Part shown: positions 52,487 through 62,059 of the stretch, piece by piece
Layout of the letters: every line of letters begins with the position of its first letter
Numbering within the stretch: position 1 is the first letter of the stretch
Assembly: GCF_000219215.1 (NCBI RefSeq)
Contig: NC_015723.1
Span: forward strand, 2,108,001-2,172,000
DNA from: Cupriavidus necator N-1
GTDB taxonomy: Bacteria > Pseudomonadota > Gammaproteobacteria > Burkholderiales > Burkholderiaceae
Direction: 5' to 3'
DNA length: 64,000 nt
Translations under genes and position numbers: made by a program
Notes under the pieces: generated by a model
Seen by the model: the letters and a program-made list of their open reading frames with translations, nothing else
What the model was told of the DNA's origin: nothing
Database searches by the model: none

Positions 52487-53989
52487 CTATTCTTCCTGGA
52501 ACGCTTCTTCGCGCTTGGCCTTGATCGACGGCAGGGCCACCACGGCAACCAGGGCGGCGGCTGCGATCAGCAGGCCCAGCGACAGCGGGCGCGTCACGAA
52601 CACGCTGAAGTCACCGCGCGAGAGCAGCAGCGAGCGGCGGAAGTTCTCTTCCATCATCGGTCCCAGCACGAAGCCCAGCAGCAGCGGTGCCGGTTCGCAG
52701 CGCAGCTTCAGGAACAGGTAGCCGATGATGCCGAAGCCCGCAGCCATGAACACGTCGAAGGTCTGGTTGTTGACCGAGTACACGCCAATGCCGCAGAACA
52801 CCAGGATCGCCGGGTACAGGAAGCGGTACGGCACGGTCAGCAGCTTCACCCACACGCCGATCATCGGCAGGTTCAGGATGATCAGCATCAGGTTGCCGAT
52901 CCACATCGAGGCGATCAGGCCCCAGAACAGCGCCGGGTTGCTGGTCATCACCTGCGGGCCGGGCTGGATGTTGTGGATGGTCATCGCACCGACCATCAGC
53001 GCCATCACCGCGTTGGGCGGAATGCCCAGCGTCAGCAGCGGGATGAAGGAGGTCTGCGCCGCGGCGTTGTTGGCCGACTCCGGACCGGCCACGCCTTCGA
53101 TCGCACCCTTGCCGAATTCATGCGCGTACTTCGAGGTCTTCTTTTCCAGCGAGTAGGCCGCGAACGAAGCCAGCGCCGCGCCGCCGCCCGGCAGGATGCC
53201 CAGGGCCGAGCCCAGGAACGTCCCGCGCAGCACGGCCGGGATCATGCGCTTGAAGTCTGCCCTTGTCGGCCAAAGGTTCGTCACGCTATCGGTGAACGTC
53301 TCACGGGCTTCCTTCTGCTCCAGGTTCGCGATGATTTCCGCGAAGCCGAACATGCCCATGGCCAGCGCCACGAAGTCGATGCCGTCGGTCAGTTCCGGCA
53401 CGTCGAACGAGAAGCGCGCGGCGCCCGAGTTCACGTCGGTGCCGATCAGCCCCATCAGCAGGCCCAGCACGATCATGGACACGGCTTTCGGCAGCGAGCC
53501 GGAAGCCAGCACCACGGCGCCGATCAGGCCCAGCACCATCAGCGAAAAGTATTCGGAAGGGCCGAACTTGAACGCCAGTTCCGACAGCGGCGTGGCAAAG
53601 GCGGCCAGGATCAGCGTCGCCACGCAGCCGGCGAAGAACGAGCCGAGACCGGCGGTGGCAAGTGCCACCCCCGCTCGCCCTCGCCGCGCCATCTGGTAGC
53701 CATCGATGGTGGTCACCACCGAGGACGATTCACCAGGCAGGTTCACCAGGATGGCGGTGGTCGAACCACCGTACTGGGCGCCGTAGTAGATGCCGGCCAG
53801 CATGATCAGCGCGGCCACCGGCGGCAGCGTGTAGGTCACCGGCAGCAGCATGGCGATGGTGGCCAGCGGCCCCAGGCCCGGCAGCACACCGATCAGGGTA
53901 CCCAGCACGCAGCCCAGGAAGGCGTAGGCCAGGTTCTGCAGCGACAGGGCCGTGGAAAAGCCCAGCGCAAGGTGATCAATCAATTCCAT
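52487..53989 (-). CDS. tctA: TctA: large membrane subunit of a tripartite tricarboxylate transporter
   Basis: 500 residues with about 11-12 membrane segments. The two internally related glycine-proline motifs of TctA are present: TLIGVLPGLGPLATIAMLLP and SALGILPGGGAALASFAAYS. Also seen are GIYYGAQYGGSTTAILVNLPG and GIPPNAVMALMVGAM. It forms the transport channel with TctB and receives ligand from a Bug/TctC receptor. No receptor gene is adjacent; two Bug genes elsewhere in the window or others in the genome could serve it. The tctB gene lies 12 bases upstream. Confidence 0.96.
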   Translation of the reverse strand: MELIDHLALGFSTALSLQNLAYAFLGCVLGTLIGVLPGLGPLATIAMLLPVTYTLPPVAALIMLAGIYYGAQYGGSTTAILVNLPGESSSVVTTIDGYQMARRGRAGVALATAGLGSFFAGCVATLILAAFATPLSELAFKFGPSEYFSLMVLGLIGAVVLASGSLPKAVSMIVLGLLMGLIGTDVNSGAARFSFDVPELTDGIDFVALAMGMFGFAEIIANLEQKEARETFTDSVTNLWPTRADFKRMIPAVLRGTFLGSALGILPGGGAALASFAAYSLEKKTSKYAHEFGKGAIEGVAGPESANNAAAQTSFIPLLTLGIPPNAVMALMVGAMTIHNIQPGPQVMTSNPALFWGLIASMWIGNLMLIILNLPMIGVWVKLLTVPYRFLYPAILVFCGIGVYSVNNQTFDVFMAAGFGIIGYLFLKLRCEPAPLLLGFVLGPMMEENFRRSLLLSRGDFSVFVTRPLSLGLLIAAAALVAVVALPSIKAKREEAFQEE

Positions 53990-54001
53990 GGTCGGCGCTC
54001 C

Positions 54002-54463
54002 TTAACCGGTGATAAAGGCCGGCCACACCGGCATCTGCAGGTTGATGCCGTAGACGAAAGCGCCAAGGCTGATCAGCACCAGCACCACGGCGTTGAGCAG
54101 CGCACCCTTCCAGCTGAATTCATGGCTGGCCATCGAGGACACCATCACCAGCACGAACACCGACAGCACCATGCCCAGCGGCTTGAGCAGCAGGCCGAAC
54201 AGCACCACCGAACCGAGGATCCACAGCAGCGTCTTCAGGTCCCAGCGGGCGAGATGGTCTTCCTCCCCCCTGGACGACAGCGAGGACAGCAGCACCAACG
54301 CCCCGAGCACTGCCAACACCAGTCCCAGCAGGAATGGAAAATATCCGGGTCCCATCTTCGCGGCCGTTCCCATGGAATAGCCGCGAGCGACCCAGGAAAA
54401 GCCCAGACCGACCAGAACGAACATCAGGCCGGAGGCAAAGTCCTTTTGGCTGCGTATGCGCAA
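54002..54463 (-). CDS. tctB: TctB: small membrane subunit of a tripartite tricarboxylate transporter
   Basis: 153 residues with four membrane segments (for example SGLMFVLVGLGFSWVARGY and ILGSVVLFGLLLKPLGMVLS). The start is taken as the TTG at 54463 (LRIRSQKDFA), because GAGGAG lies six bases before it; an earlier TTG at 54478 would put the ribosome site inside the gene. It is the first gene of the tctBA pair. MGPGYFPFLLGLVLAVLGAL is characteristic of the family. Confidence 0.9.
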   Translation of the reverse strand: MRIRSQKDFASGLMFVLVGLGFSWVARGYSMGTAAKMGPGYFPFLLGLVLAVLGALVLLSSLSSRGEEDHLARWDLKTLLWILGSVVLFGLLLKPLGMVLSVFVLVMVSSMASHEFSWKGALLNAVVLVLISLGAFVYGINLQMPVWPAFITG

Positions 54464-54911
54464 AACGATTCTCCTCAAAGTTCACGAAATGCCGTGCCGG
54501 GGGGCGCGCACTGGCTCGGACGGCAAGGCATGCGCCCTGCCTGCTCCCCGACGGTTGACCCGAACCTTAGAGACGTGATCTTTCAGGTGCCTTTCATTTG
54601 TCTTGTTTTAGGGGTATTCACCGATACCCCTTGAAAACAAGGCAATTCCAGCCGATGCGCACAAGTAGATGCATCACAACGTGATGGAATTACTTGTGAA
54701 GAATCCGGGAGTAAAGGCGACGGGAATGTCAGACGAACAAGACGGCACGCGCACTTGCGTCAAGGCAAGGCGCGGCCGGAAAGACGCGCACGCCTGCTCT
54801 GGCCAGGCAGGCGACGCGTGCGCTGGGAGGGAGTGCCAGCGATGGCACGATGACACACCGATCTTTCGAATGGCTTTCAAAGCCGGCGACACGATCACGG
54901 GCCGCTGCAGG
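54464..54911. other. Promoter region of tctBA and stretch up to the MATE gene
   Basis: 448 bases without a convincing gene. At 54602-54641 lies a long imperfect inverted repeat: core GGGGTAT/ATACCCC and outer arms CTTGTTTT/AAAACAAG, with a six-base loop. It sits about 140 bases upstream of tctB, so an operator or attenuator role is possible. Nothing else stands out on the right side. Confidence 0.55.
54602..54641. promoter_or_regulatory. Large imperfect palindrome upstream of tctBA
   Basis: Arms CTTGTTTT-A-GGGGTAT and ATACCCC-TTG-AAAACAAG surround TCACCG. Apart from a two-base bulge the symmetry is complete over 16 bp per arm. It lies in the upstream region of tctB on the minus strand. Confidence 0.5.
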
Positions 54912-56402
54912 TCAGCGCACGCCTGCGGGCTCGGGTGTTGCCGGGGCGGCCTCCTCGACGACCTCGCCCGCGTCTTCGCAGGGCGTTCCCATGCTGGTAT
55001 CGGGCGCCTGCCCCACGGCTTGCGCCGGGTGCGGCACGGTGGGCAGGATATGGCTGCGGCGCCAGTTGCCGAAGCGGTAGTAGCCAGCCGCCAGCACCAG
55101 CGACACCACCGAGCCCAGCGGAAAGCTCCACCAGACCGCCTCGGCGCCGATGCGCGGGCCCAGCGCCCACGCGAACGGCAGCCGGATCACCCACATCGAC
55201 AGGAACAGGATCACCAGCGGCGCCATCACCGCGCCGGTGGCGCGCACCGTGCCGAAGATGACGATGGTGAAGCCAAACAGGATGAACGACCACAGCACCA
55301 CCACGTTGATATGCTGCGCGATGCCGGTGGCCACGCCGTCAGTGCCCAGGAACAGGCCGAGCGAATGCCGGTTGAACAGATAGATCAGCGCGACCAGCGC
55401 ACCGGTCATCACCACATTGATCAGCAGGCCCACGCGCGTGATGCGCGACACCCGCTGCCACAGCCCGGCGCCGACGTTCTGCGCCACCATCGACGACACG
55501 CTCGCGCCTACCGCCAGCGCGGGCATCTGCACATAGGTCCACAACTGCGAGGCCACGCCGTAGGCGGCGGTGGTCTGCGAGCCATAGGCATTGACCAGCG
55601 CCATCATCCCGATCGCCGACGACGAGATCACCACCATCTGCAGGCCCATCGGCAGGCCCTTGACCACCAGCGCCCGCAGGATTGCCGGATCGGGCCGCAG
55701 CAGTGCAAGCTGGCCACGGTGCAGCAGCAGGAAATGGCGGCGCCGGTACAGCAGCACCATCATCGCCGCCAGGCTCACTAGCTGCGCGATCAGCGTGGCC
55801 AGCGCCGAGCCCGCGATGCCCAGCGGGGGGATCGGGCCCATGCCGAAGATCAGCACCGGGTTGAGCGCCACGTCCAGCACCACGGACAACAGCATGAACC
55901 AGAACGGCGTGCGCGAATCGCCCGCGCCGCGCAGCGTCATCATCACGAAGTTGTAGAAGTACATGAACGGCAGCGCCAGGAAGATGATGCGCAGGTAGCT
56001 CACCGCCAGCGGCGCGGCGTCTTCCGGCGTGTGCATCGCCGCCAGGATGGCCGGCGTATAGAAATAGCCAAGCGCCGAGGCCAGCACCGACAGCCCGACA
56101 AAGAAGGTGGTGCTGGTGCCGACCACGCGGCGCGCCTCGTCCAGGTCGCGCGCACCCACGGCCTGCCCGATCATGATGGTGTTGGCCATGCTGATGCCGA
56201 ACACCACGCCCAGCAGGAAGAACAGGATGATGTTGGCGTTGGAGGTTGCCGTCAGCGCGGCCTCGCCCAGGAAGCGGCCGACCCAGACCGAATTGATCGA
56301 GGCATTCAGCGACTGCAGGATGTTGCTGCCGAGCACCGGCAGCGAGAACAGCAGCAGGGTGCGGCCGATCGGGCCGGTGGTCAGTCTGGCGTCTGGCTTC
56401 AT
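54912..56402 (-). CDS. MATE-family multidrug efflux transporter
   Basis: 496 residues with twelve membrane segments in two related halves. It begins MKPDARLTTGPIGRTLLLFSLP, followed by GSNILQSLNASINSVWVGRFLG, the usual MATE opening. Later features include IGQAVGARDLDEA and VAQNVGAGLWQRVSR, the duplicated loops of the family. It exports cationic drugs or metabolites using Na+ or H+. The C-terminal tail is polar and Pro/Glu-rich. It is divergent from the MHYT gene. Confidence 0.94.
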   Translation of the reverse strand: MKPDARLTTGPIGRTLLLFSLPVLGSNILQSLNASINSVWVGRFLGEAALTATSNANIILFFLLGVVFGISMANTIMIGQAVGARDLDEARRVVGTSTTFFVGLSVLASALGYFYTPAILAAMHTPEDAAPLAVSYLRIIFLALPFMYFYNFVMMTLRGAGDSRTPFWFMLLSVVLDVALNPVLIFGMGPIPPLGIAGSALATLIAQLVSLAAMMVLLYRRRHFLLLHRGQLALLRPDPAILRALVVKGLPMGLQMVVISSSAIGMMALVNAYGSQTTAAYGVASQLWTYVQMPALAVGASVSSMVAQNVGAGLWQRVSRITRVGLLINVVMTGALVALIYLFNRHSLGLFLGTDGVATGIAQHINVVVLWSFILFGFTIVIFGTVRATGAVMAPLVILFLSMWVIRLPFAWALGPRIGAEAVWWSFPLGSVVSLVLAAGYYRFGNWRRSHILPTVPHPAQAVGQAPDTSMGTPCEDAGEVVEEAAPATPEPAGVR

Positions 56403-56632
56403 GAGGCGTTGCGCATGGGGAAATCCGCCCAGTCTATTCCTGCCCGGAGGCGGCTACAAGGACACGCGGCCGGCCACGGTACCGCGCTTTTTACCTGAAT
56501 GAGTTATTCCCCTCCAGTTGCGGCCCCCTGCATACTCGGCGCGGGAGCACCGCGTCCCAGGCCGGCTGCCGGAAGGAATGCCCGGCATGCGCGTGCGCCC
56601 TTCAGTCGCAGTCAAAACGAAGAGGTGGGGTC

Positions 56633-57421
56633 ATGTTTGTCGGTTTCCAGCCTGTTTCCGGCGCCCTGGTGCCGTTTGCCTATGACTGGCCGATGGTGGG
56701 CCTGTCGTTCCTGATCTCTGTCTGCGGCGCCTACGTGGGCCTGCGCTGGTCGCGGCGCGTGCGCATGCCCGACGGCCGCCTGGATGTGGACCGGCTGTTG
56801 TGCGCCAGCGTGGCGCTGGGCGGCGGCGCGGTCTGGTCGATGCATTTCATCGGCATGGTGGCCTACCAGACCCCGACGCACCGCGAGTTCGGGCTGTTCA
56901 TGACGCTGGCTTCGCTGGTGGTCGTGATGGTGCTGGCCGGCGCCGGGCTGGCGATCGCCTCGCGCCCGCGCGGCAGCCGTACCGACAACGTGGTCAAGGG
57001 CGGCGTGCTGACCGGGCTGGGCGTGGTGGCGATGCACTACACCGGCATGGCGGCGATCCGCTCCAACACCCGCTTCGACTGGGACCTGGCCATCATCGGG
57101 CTGTCGGTGGTGATCGCGGTGGTGGTGTCGGTGGTGGCGCTGTGGCTGGCGACCACGGTGAAGACCCGCGGCAAGCAGCTGGCAGCGGCGGTGGTCATGG
57201 GCATTGCCGTCTGCGGCATGCACTACACCGGCATGTCGGCGGGCACGATGATCTGCACCAGCCCGACCTACGCGCCCAGCCTGTTCGCCATCGAGGGCGA
57301 CAGCATCGGCTATGCGGTGTTCGCCCTGACGCTGATCACGCTGCTCGTGATCCTGGTGGTGGAAGCCACCCGCACCGGGGCTGAAGTCCTGCCCGTGGCA
57401 CGGACGCGCGATACCGCCTGA
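56633..57421 (+). CDS. Stand-alone MHYT-domain membrane sensor
   Basis: 262 residues with seven membrane segments. Three MHYT-type motifs occur at segment ends: MHFIGM, MHYTGM and MHYTGM. In MHYT proteins these residues are proposed to bind copper and sense O2, CO or NO. Usually the domain is fused to GGDEF/EAL or kinase domains; here there is no output domain, only a short cytoplasmic tail. GAGGTGGGGTC precedes the ATG. It might signal through a partner, and c-di-GMP genes lie 6-16 kb away. Confidence 0.9.
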   Translation: MFVGFQPVSGALVPFAYDWPMVGLSFLISVCGAYVGLRWSRRVRMPDGRLDVDRLLCASVALGGGAVWSMHFIGMVAYQTPTHREFGLFMTLASLVVVMVLAGAGLAIASRPRGSRTDNVVKGGVLTGLGVVAMHYTGMAAIRSNTRFDWDLAIIGLSVVIAVVVSVVALWLATTVKTRGKQLAAAVVMGIAVCGMHYTGMSAGTMICTSPTYAPSLFAIEGDSIGYAVFALTLITLLVILVVEATRTGAEVLPVARTRDTA

Positions 57422-57543
57422 TATCGGCTGCACCGGTCGCGGGGACATTCCCGCACATTCCTCCCGGGAACGCACCCGGCGCGCTGCATGAACGCGGCCG
57501 CCGGGTTAAGCTTGCGGTTTCACCGCCCACCAGGAGAACACGC

Positions 57544-58971
57544 ATGTACCAGGATCTCGCCCTCTATATCGACGGGGAATTCATCAAGGGAGGCGACCGG
57601 CGCGAGCAGGATGTCATCAACCCGGCCACGCAGGAAGTGCTGGGCAAGCTGCCGCATGCCAGCCGCGCCGACCTGGACCGCGCGCTGGCCGCCGCGCAGC
57701 GCGCCTTTGAAACCTGGAAGAAGACCTCGCCGCTGGAGCGAGCCAGGATCCTGCGCCGCGTGGGCGAGCTCACCCGCGAGCGCGCCAAGGAGATCGGCCG
57801 CAATATCACGCTGGACCAGGGCAAGCCGCTGGCCGAGGCCGTCGGCGAAGTGATGGTCTGCGCCGAGCACGCCGACTGGCACGCCGAGGAATGCCGCCGC
57901 ATCTATGGCCGCGTGATCCCGCCGCGCCAGCCCAATGTGCGCCAGATCGTGGTGCGCGAGCCGATCGGCGTTTGCGCCGCCTTCACGCCGTGGAACTTTC
58001 CGTTCAACCAGGCCATCCGCAAGATCGTGTCGGCGCTGGGCGCCGGCTGCACGCTGATCCTGAAGGGCCCGGAAGACTCGCCCAGCGCGGTGGTGGCGCT
58101 GGCGCAGCTGTTCCATGATGCCGGCCTGCCCCCGGGGGTGCTCAACATCGTCTGGGGCGTGCCCAGCGAGGTCTCGACCTACCTGATCGAATCGCCGATC
58201 GTACGCAAGATTTCGTTCACTGGCTCGGTGCCGGTGGGCAAGCAGCTGGCGGCGCTGGCCGGCGCGCATATGAAGCGCGTGACCATGGAGCTGGGCGGCC
58301 ATTCGCCGGTGCTGGTGTTCGACGACGCCGACATCGACCCCGCCGCCGAGATGCTGGCCCGCTTCAAGCTGCGCAATGCCGGCCAGGTTTGCGTGTCGCC
58401 GACGCGCTTCTACGTCCAGGAGAAGGCCTATGACCGCTTCCTGGCGCGCTTTACCGAGGTGATCGGCTCGATCAAGGTGGGCAACGGCCTGGAAGACGGC
58501 ACCCAGATGGGGCCGCTTGCGCATGAGCGCCGCGTGCTGTCGATGGAGCAGTTCCTGGACGATGCCAGCCAGCGCGGCGGCAAGGTCGTGGCAGGCGGCT
58601 CGCGCCTGGGCGACAAGGGCTACTTCTTTGCGCCCACCGTGGTCACCGACCTGCCCGACGACTCGCGCCTGATGACCGACGAGCCGTTCGGCCCGGTGGC
58701 GCCGGTGACGCGCTTCAAGGACACGGCCGAGGTGCTGCGCCGCGCCAACAGCCTGCCCTTTGGCCTGGCGTCGTATGTGTTCACCAACTCGCTGAAGACC
58801 GCGACCGAAGTGTCCAACGGCCTGGAAGCCGGCATGGTCAATATCAACCACTTCGGTATGGCGCTGGCCGAGACCCCGTTCGGCGGCATCAAGGATTCGG
58901 GCATCGGCAGCGAAGGCGGTCAGGAGACCTTCGATGGCTACCTGGTGACCAAGTTCATCACCCAAGCCTGA
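57544..58971 (+). CDS. NAD(P)-dependent aldehyde dehydrogenase (succinate-semialdehyde type)
   Basis: 475 residues, the usual length. Catalytic residues are Asn151 in [10 protein letters not shown], Glu249 in [10 protein letters not shown] and Cys283 in [24 protein letters not shown] forms the cofactor turn. It oxidises an aldehyde to its acid. The closest family impression is GabD-like semialdehyde dehydrogenase, but the substrate cannot be fixed from sequence. CAGGAGAACACGC precedes the ATG. It is monocistronic, ending at a large hairpin. Confidence 0.93.
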   Translation: MYQDLALYIDGEFIKGGDRREQDVINPATQEVLGKLPHASRADLDRALAAAQRAFETWKKTSPLERARILRRVGELTRERAKEIGRNITLDQGKPLAEAVGEVMVCAEHADWHAEECRRIYGRVIPPRQPNVRQIVVREPIGVCAAFTPWNFPFNQAIRKIVSALGAGCTLILKGPEDSPSAVVALAQLFHDAGLPPGVLNIVWGVPSEVSTYLIESPIVRKISFTGSVPVGKQLAALAGAHMKRVTMELGGHSPVLVFDDADIDPAAEMLARFKLRNAGQVCVSPTRFYVQEKAYDRFLARFTEVIGSIKVGNGLEDGTQMGPLAHERRVLSMEQFLDDASQRGGKVVAGGSRLGDKGYFFAPTVVTDLPDDSRLMTDEPFGPVAPVTRFKDTAEVLRRANSLPFGLASYVFTNSLKTATEVSNGLEAGMVNINHFGMALAETPFGGIKDSGIGSEGGQETFDGYLVTKFITQA

Positions 58972-58980
58972 CCATCCTGA

Positions 58981-59018
58981 CGCTGGCGCCGTTCACGCTT
59001 GCGTGAGCGGCGCCAGCG
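58981..59018. terminator. Bidirectional hairpin between convergent genes
   Basis: Arms of 18 bases (CGCTGGCGCCGTTCACGC and GCGTGAGCGGCGCCAGCG, one mismatch) with a TT loop, between the aldehyde dehydrogenase and the convergent DUF2252 gene. It is followed by a pyrimidine-rich CCCTTCTTCCCC on the plus strand. Confidence 0.75.
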
Positions 59019-59044
59019 CCCTTCTTCCCCCGTTCGGCCCCCGC

Positions 59045-60238
59045 TCACCCTCCCCGCGCCTCGCGGTAATCGTCCGCATACGCCTTCCACTGCACCACCG
59101 ACACCGCGCAGCCATGCCGTGCCAGCCGCAGGACGCCGGTGCGCCAGCGGGTGCCGCCGGCAAACGCCTGCAGCTGCTCGATCCGGTCCGCGGCCTGGTG
59201 CCCGCAGCCACGCAGATGCGCCCATGCCGCGGCATGCGCCATGGTGCCCAGCAACTCGCGTAGCGCTGCAAAGTTGCTGCAATGCGCCAGGTCGACGCGG
59301 TCGGCAGTTGGCTGCAGGCTCTTGACCAGATAGGAAGCCTTGCCCATGTCGACAGCCGACAGCAGCGCCGGCGAAGCCGCCTGCATGACTTGCTGCACCG
59401 CCGCCACCCGCCTTGCATCGCTGCCCCAGGGTGGCAGGGACAGGCTGGGCAGGTCCTGCCATGGACTCGGCGCGGCGCGCTTGATGTCGACCAGTCGCTG
59501 CATGCCGCTCAGTTCGTCCCGCGCCAGCACCATATAGCGTTCCAGCCCGAGGCTGCCAATGCCCGCCACGCGCCGCGCGGCATCGTCGAGGGCCAGGCGG
59601 TGGCCATGGTGGCCCTGCTTCGAGTAGGCCGCAAGGATCGCGCGAGCGCGCTCACGGGCCGGCTTGTCCGCCGGCAGCGCATGGCGGCCGTTGCATACCA
59701 GGCGCCGTTTGCCCTTGCGCAGCGTGGTGAGCTCGGCCAGCAGCGCGCCGCGCTTGCGGCCCTTGACCCGGCGCAGCAGGGTGGCCACCATGCCGACCGC
59801 CGTGGCACGCTCGAGCCAGCGAGGCTTGCCTGTCTGCAGCACGGCGGCATAGGTGGACAGCATGGCCTCGCAGGCGCGCATGGCGCCGGCCTCGGAAAGG
59901 CCCAGCTGGCCGGCGGCCACCAGCACGCTCGACAGCATCCGGACCACATCCACCGTAAGCGGCGCGACCAGGGCATCGTCAAAGTCGTTCAGGTCGAAAT
60001 AGACCAGCCCGTTGTCGCCCTTGAAGCTGCCGAAGTTCTCCAGGTGCAGATCGCCGCAGACGTAGGTGATGGGCGCATTGCACATTGCCGCCTCATCGCG
60101 CAGCGATGCGGCATAGAGATGGTTGGTGCCGCGAAAGAAGGCAAACGGGTCCGCGGCGATCGCCGCAAGCTTGCGGGTCAGCCGCTCGGGATCGCGGCCA
60201 TGGTTGAAGGTGAGGATGGCTTGCGTGGCGGCGTGCAT
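59045..60238 (-). CDS. DUF2252 protein (kinase-like fold)
   Basis: 397 residues starting MHAATQAILTFNHGRDPERL; longer frames upstream cross the next gene and are rejected. Motifs include KLAAIAADPFAFFRGTNHLY, TYVCGDLHLENFGSFKG and FDLNDFDDALVAPLTVDVVR. The last two resemble the catalytic loop and metal-binding Asp of aminoglycoside-kinase-like folds. The biochemical role of the family is unsettled. It lies 47 bases beyond the subunit IV gene on the same strand, so it may be the last member of the oxidase transcript. Confidence 0.9.
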   Translation of the reverse strand: MHAATQAILTFNHGRDPERLTRKLAAIAADPFAFFRGTNHLYAASLRDEAAMCNAPITYVCGDLHLENFGSFKGDNGLVYFDLNDFDDALVAPLTVDVVRMLSSVLVAAGQLGLSEAGAMRACEAMLSTYAAVLQTGKPRWLERATAVGMVATLLRRVKGRKRGALLAELTTLRKGKRRLVCNGRHALPADKPARERARAILAAYSKQGHHGHRLALDDAARRVAGIGSLGLERYMVLARDELSGMQRLVDIKRAAPSPWQDLPSLSLPPWGSDARRVAAVQQVMQAASPALLSAVDMGKASYLVKSLQPTADRVDLAHCSNFAALRELLGTMAHAAAWAHLRGCGHQAADRIEQLQAFAGGTRWRTGVLRLARHGCAVSVVQWKAYADDYREARGG

Positions 60239-60285
60239 GGGCTCGGCTTCCGTTCCGCGTTGACATCCGGCAGCGGCGCGGCCGG

Positions 60286-60669
60286 TCAGCGAAAGAACAG
60301 GCCGCGCGTGAGGAAAGTGTGATTGGCTTCTTCCGCCATCAGCCAGACCAGCACCAGCAGGCACAGCGGCGGTACCAGGATGGCGCAGATCAGCGCCATG
60401 CGCTCCCATGCCATGTGCATGAACACTGCCACGATCAGCCCCGCCTTCAGCCCCATGAACACCAGGATCAGCGTCCAGCGCAGGTAGCCGGTGACATGGA
60501 AATAATCGACCAGGTACGACAGCGTCGACAGCACGAACAGCAGCGCCCAGATCTTCAGGTACAGCCCGATGGGATGCTGTTGGCCGGAGTGGGCGGCATG
60601 GCCGGCATCCGGGCCGGAGCCATGCGCTGGCGTCACCGGGGTTGCGGGAGTTGCCGGATTCGATGCCAT
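60286..60669 (-). CDS. Cytochrome c oxidase subunit IV family protein
   Basis: 127 residues. A Pro/Thr/His-rich N-terminal part (about 30 residues) is followed by three membrane segments (IWALLFVLSTLSYLVDYF, LVFMGLKAGLIVAVFMHM, ICAILVPPLCLLVLVWLM). This is the CyoD/COX4 pro-type pattern with the typical KAGLIVAVFMH stretch. It is a small accessory subunit of the heme-copper oxidase. It lies eight bases after the subunit III gene. Confidence 0.88.
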   Translation of the reverse strand: MASNPATPATPVTPAHGSGPDAGHAAHSGQQHPIGLYLKIWALLFVLSTLSYLVDYFHVTGYLRWTLILVFMGLKAGLIVAVFMHMAWERMALICAILVPPLCLLVLVWLMAEEANHTFLTRGLFFR

Positions 60670-60677
60670 GGCCGCCC

Positions 60678-61385
60678 TCACCAGAGATAGAACAACGCAA
60701 AGATAAACACCCAGACCAGGTCGACGAAGTGCCAGTACAGGCCCGCGATCTCCACGATCTGGTAGTTGCCGGTGGCCTCGTAGCGCCCGCGCAGCACGCG
60801 CGTGGCCACGATCAGCAGGTACACCACGCCGCACGACACATGCAGGCCATGGAAGCCCGTGATCATGAAGAAGGTCGAGCCGAACTGCGCCGCCCCCATC
60901 GGGTTGGTCCACGGGCGCACGCCCTCGTCCACGATCAGCTTGGTCCATTCGAAGGCCTGCATGCCGACGAACATCATGCCGAACAGCGCGGTCACCAACA
61001 TCAACAGCGCGCACTCGCGGCGCGCGCGCCGGTAGGCAAAGTTGACCGCCATCGCCATGGTGCCGCTGCTGCTGATCAGCACGAAGGTCATGATGGCGAT
61101 CAGCAGCAACGGGATGTCGGCGCCGCCCACGTGCAGTGCGAACACCTCGCTGGGATTGGGCCACGGCACCGTGGTCGACATGCGCACGGTCATGTAGCCG
61201 GTCAGGAAGCAGCTGAAGATAAAGGTGTCGGACAGCAGGAAGATCCACATCATCGCCTTGCCCCACGACACCTTGAAGGCCTGCTGGTCCGACGACCAGT
61301 CGGCCAGCAGGCCGCGCACGCCGCCCACCTGGGGCGCAGGCGCCACGCCGGGTGTGCCCGATGGTGAAGACAATTGCGTTGACAT
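60678..61385 (-). CDS. Cytochrome c oxidase subunit III
   Basis: 235 residues with five or more membrane segments. MMWIFLLSDTFIFSCFLTGY, FFMITGFHGLHVSCGVVYLL and the C-terminal YWHFVDLVWVFIFALFYLW are COX3/CyoC features. An N-terminal cytoplasmic extension of about 40 residues precedes the first helix. It supports proton pumping by subunit I. It corresponds to one of the two subunit III genes of coxMNOP-type clusters. Confidence 0.93.
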   Translation of the reverse strand: MSTQLSSPSGTPGVAPAPQVGGVRGLLADWSSDQQAFKVSWGKAMMWIFLLSDTFIFSCFLTGYMTVRMSTTVPWPNPSEVFALHVGGADIPLLLIAIMTFVLISSSGTMAMAVNFAYRRARRECALLMLVTALFGMMFVGMQAFEWTKLIVDEGVRPWTNPMGAAQFGSTFFMITGFHGLHVSCGVVYLLIVATRVLRGRYEATGNYQIVEIAGLYWHFVDLVWVFIFALFYLW

Positions 61386-61411
61386 GCCGGTCCTCCTTGC
61401 TGCCGCCGCCG

Positions 61412-62059
61412 CTAGGCCGTGCCGCAGATATAGCGCACCAGTTCGGGCGTGAGCCACCCCAGCGCCGCCAGCAGTACCACCCACACCGCCAGCAGGAAAT
61501 GCCAGTAGCGCGCGCACAGCCGCATGCGCAGCACCACGGCCTCGCCGCTGCCGCGTGACGACATGGCAAAGCCCCAGCCGGCCAGGCCGCCCAGCACGTG
61601 CAGGCCGTGCATCGCGGTCAGCAGGTAGAAGAAGCTGCCGGCCGGGTTGCCGGCAGGCATCACCTGCATCGCGCCCAGCGCCTGCCAGGCCCACAGCTGC
61701 GAGGCGACGAAGCCGGCCGCGCCCAGACCGCCCAGGCGCAGCGCCAGCCTGGCCACGGCCATCTCGCCCCGGCCCGCGGCGCGCGACGCCACCGCCATCG
61801 CCACGCTGCCCGCGGCCAGCAGCGCGGTGGACAGCCACACCTGCCAGGGCAGCCCGATGCGGTGCCAGTCCGGGCTGTCCATGCGCAGCGCATAGGCGGT
61901 CAGGAACAGCGCAAACAGCGAGGTCACCACGCCCATGAACACCCACAGGCCGATGCTTGCGGGGGCGCGCCCGCGCGGCCGGTGGTTGGCGGCATTCTCG
62001 TCGGACGGGTTGCCGCCGAAATCGTCGCGGCTGACCTTGTACAGGGCTTCGGCGTTCAT
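61412..62059 (-). CDS. Cytochrome c oxidase subunit III-like protein
   Basis: 215 residues with five membrane segments. IGLWVFMGVVTSLFALFLTAY, FFYLLTAMHGLHVLGGLAGW and ARYWHFLLAVWVVLLAAL place it in the COX3 superfamily, although it is shorter and more divergent than the neighbouring subunit III. The pair of unequal subunit III genes is a hallmark of coxMNOP-type oxidases. Its start overlaps the ctaD stop as ATGA (62056-62059). Confidence 0.9.
   Translation of the reverse strand: MNAEALYKVSRDDFGGNPSDENAANHRPRGRAPASIGLWVFMGVVTSLFALFLTAYALRMDSPDWHRIGLPWQVWLSTALLAAGSVAMAVASRAAGRGEMAVARLALRLGGLGAAGFVASQLWAWQALGAMQVMPAGNPAGSFFYLLTAMHGLHVLGGLAGWGFAMSSRGSGEAVVLRMRLCARYWHFLLAVWVVLLAALGWLTPELVRYICGTA

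Noticed and set aside
52481..54634. A 717-codon rightward open frame
   Set aside because: Antisense to tctA and tctB; Gln/His/Arg-rich composition without any domain.
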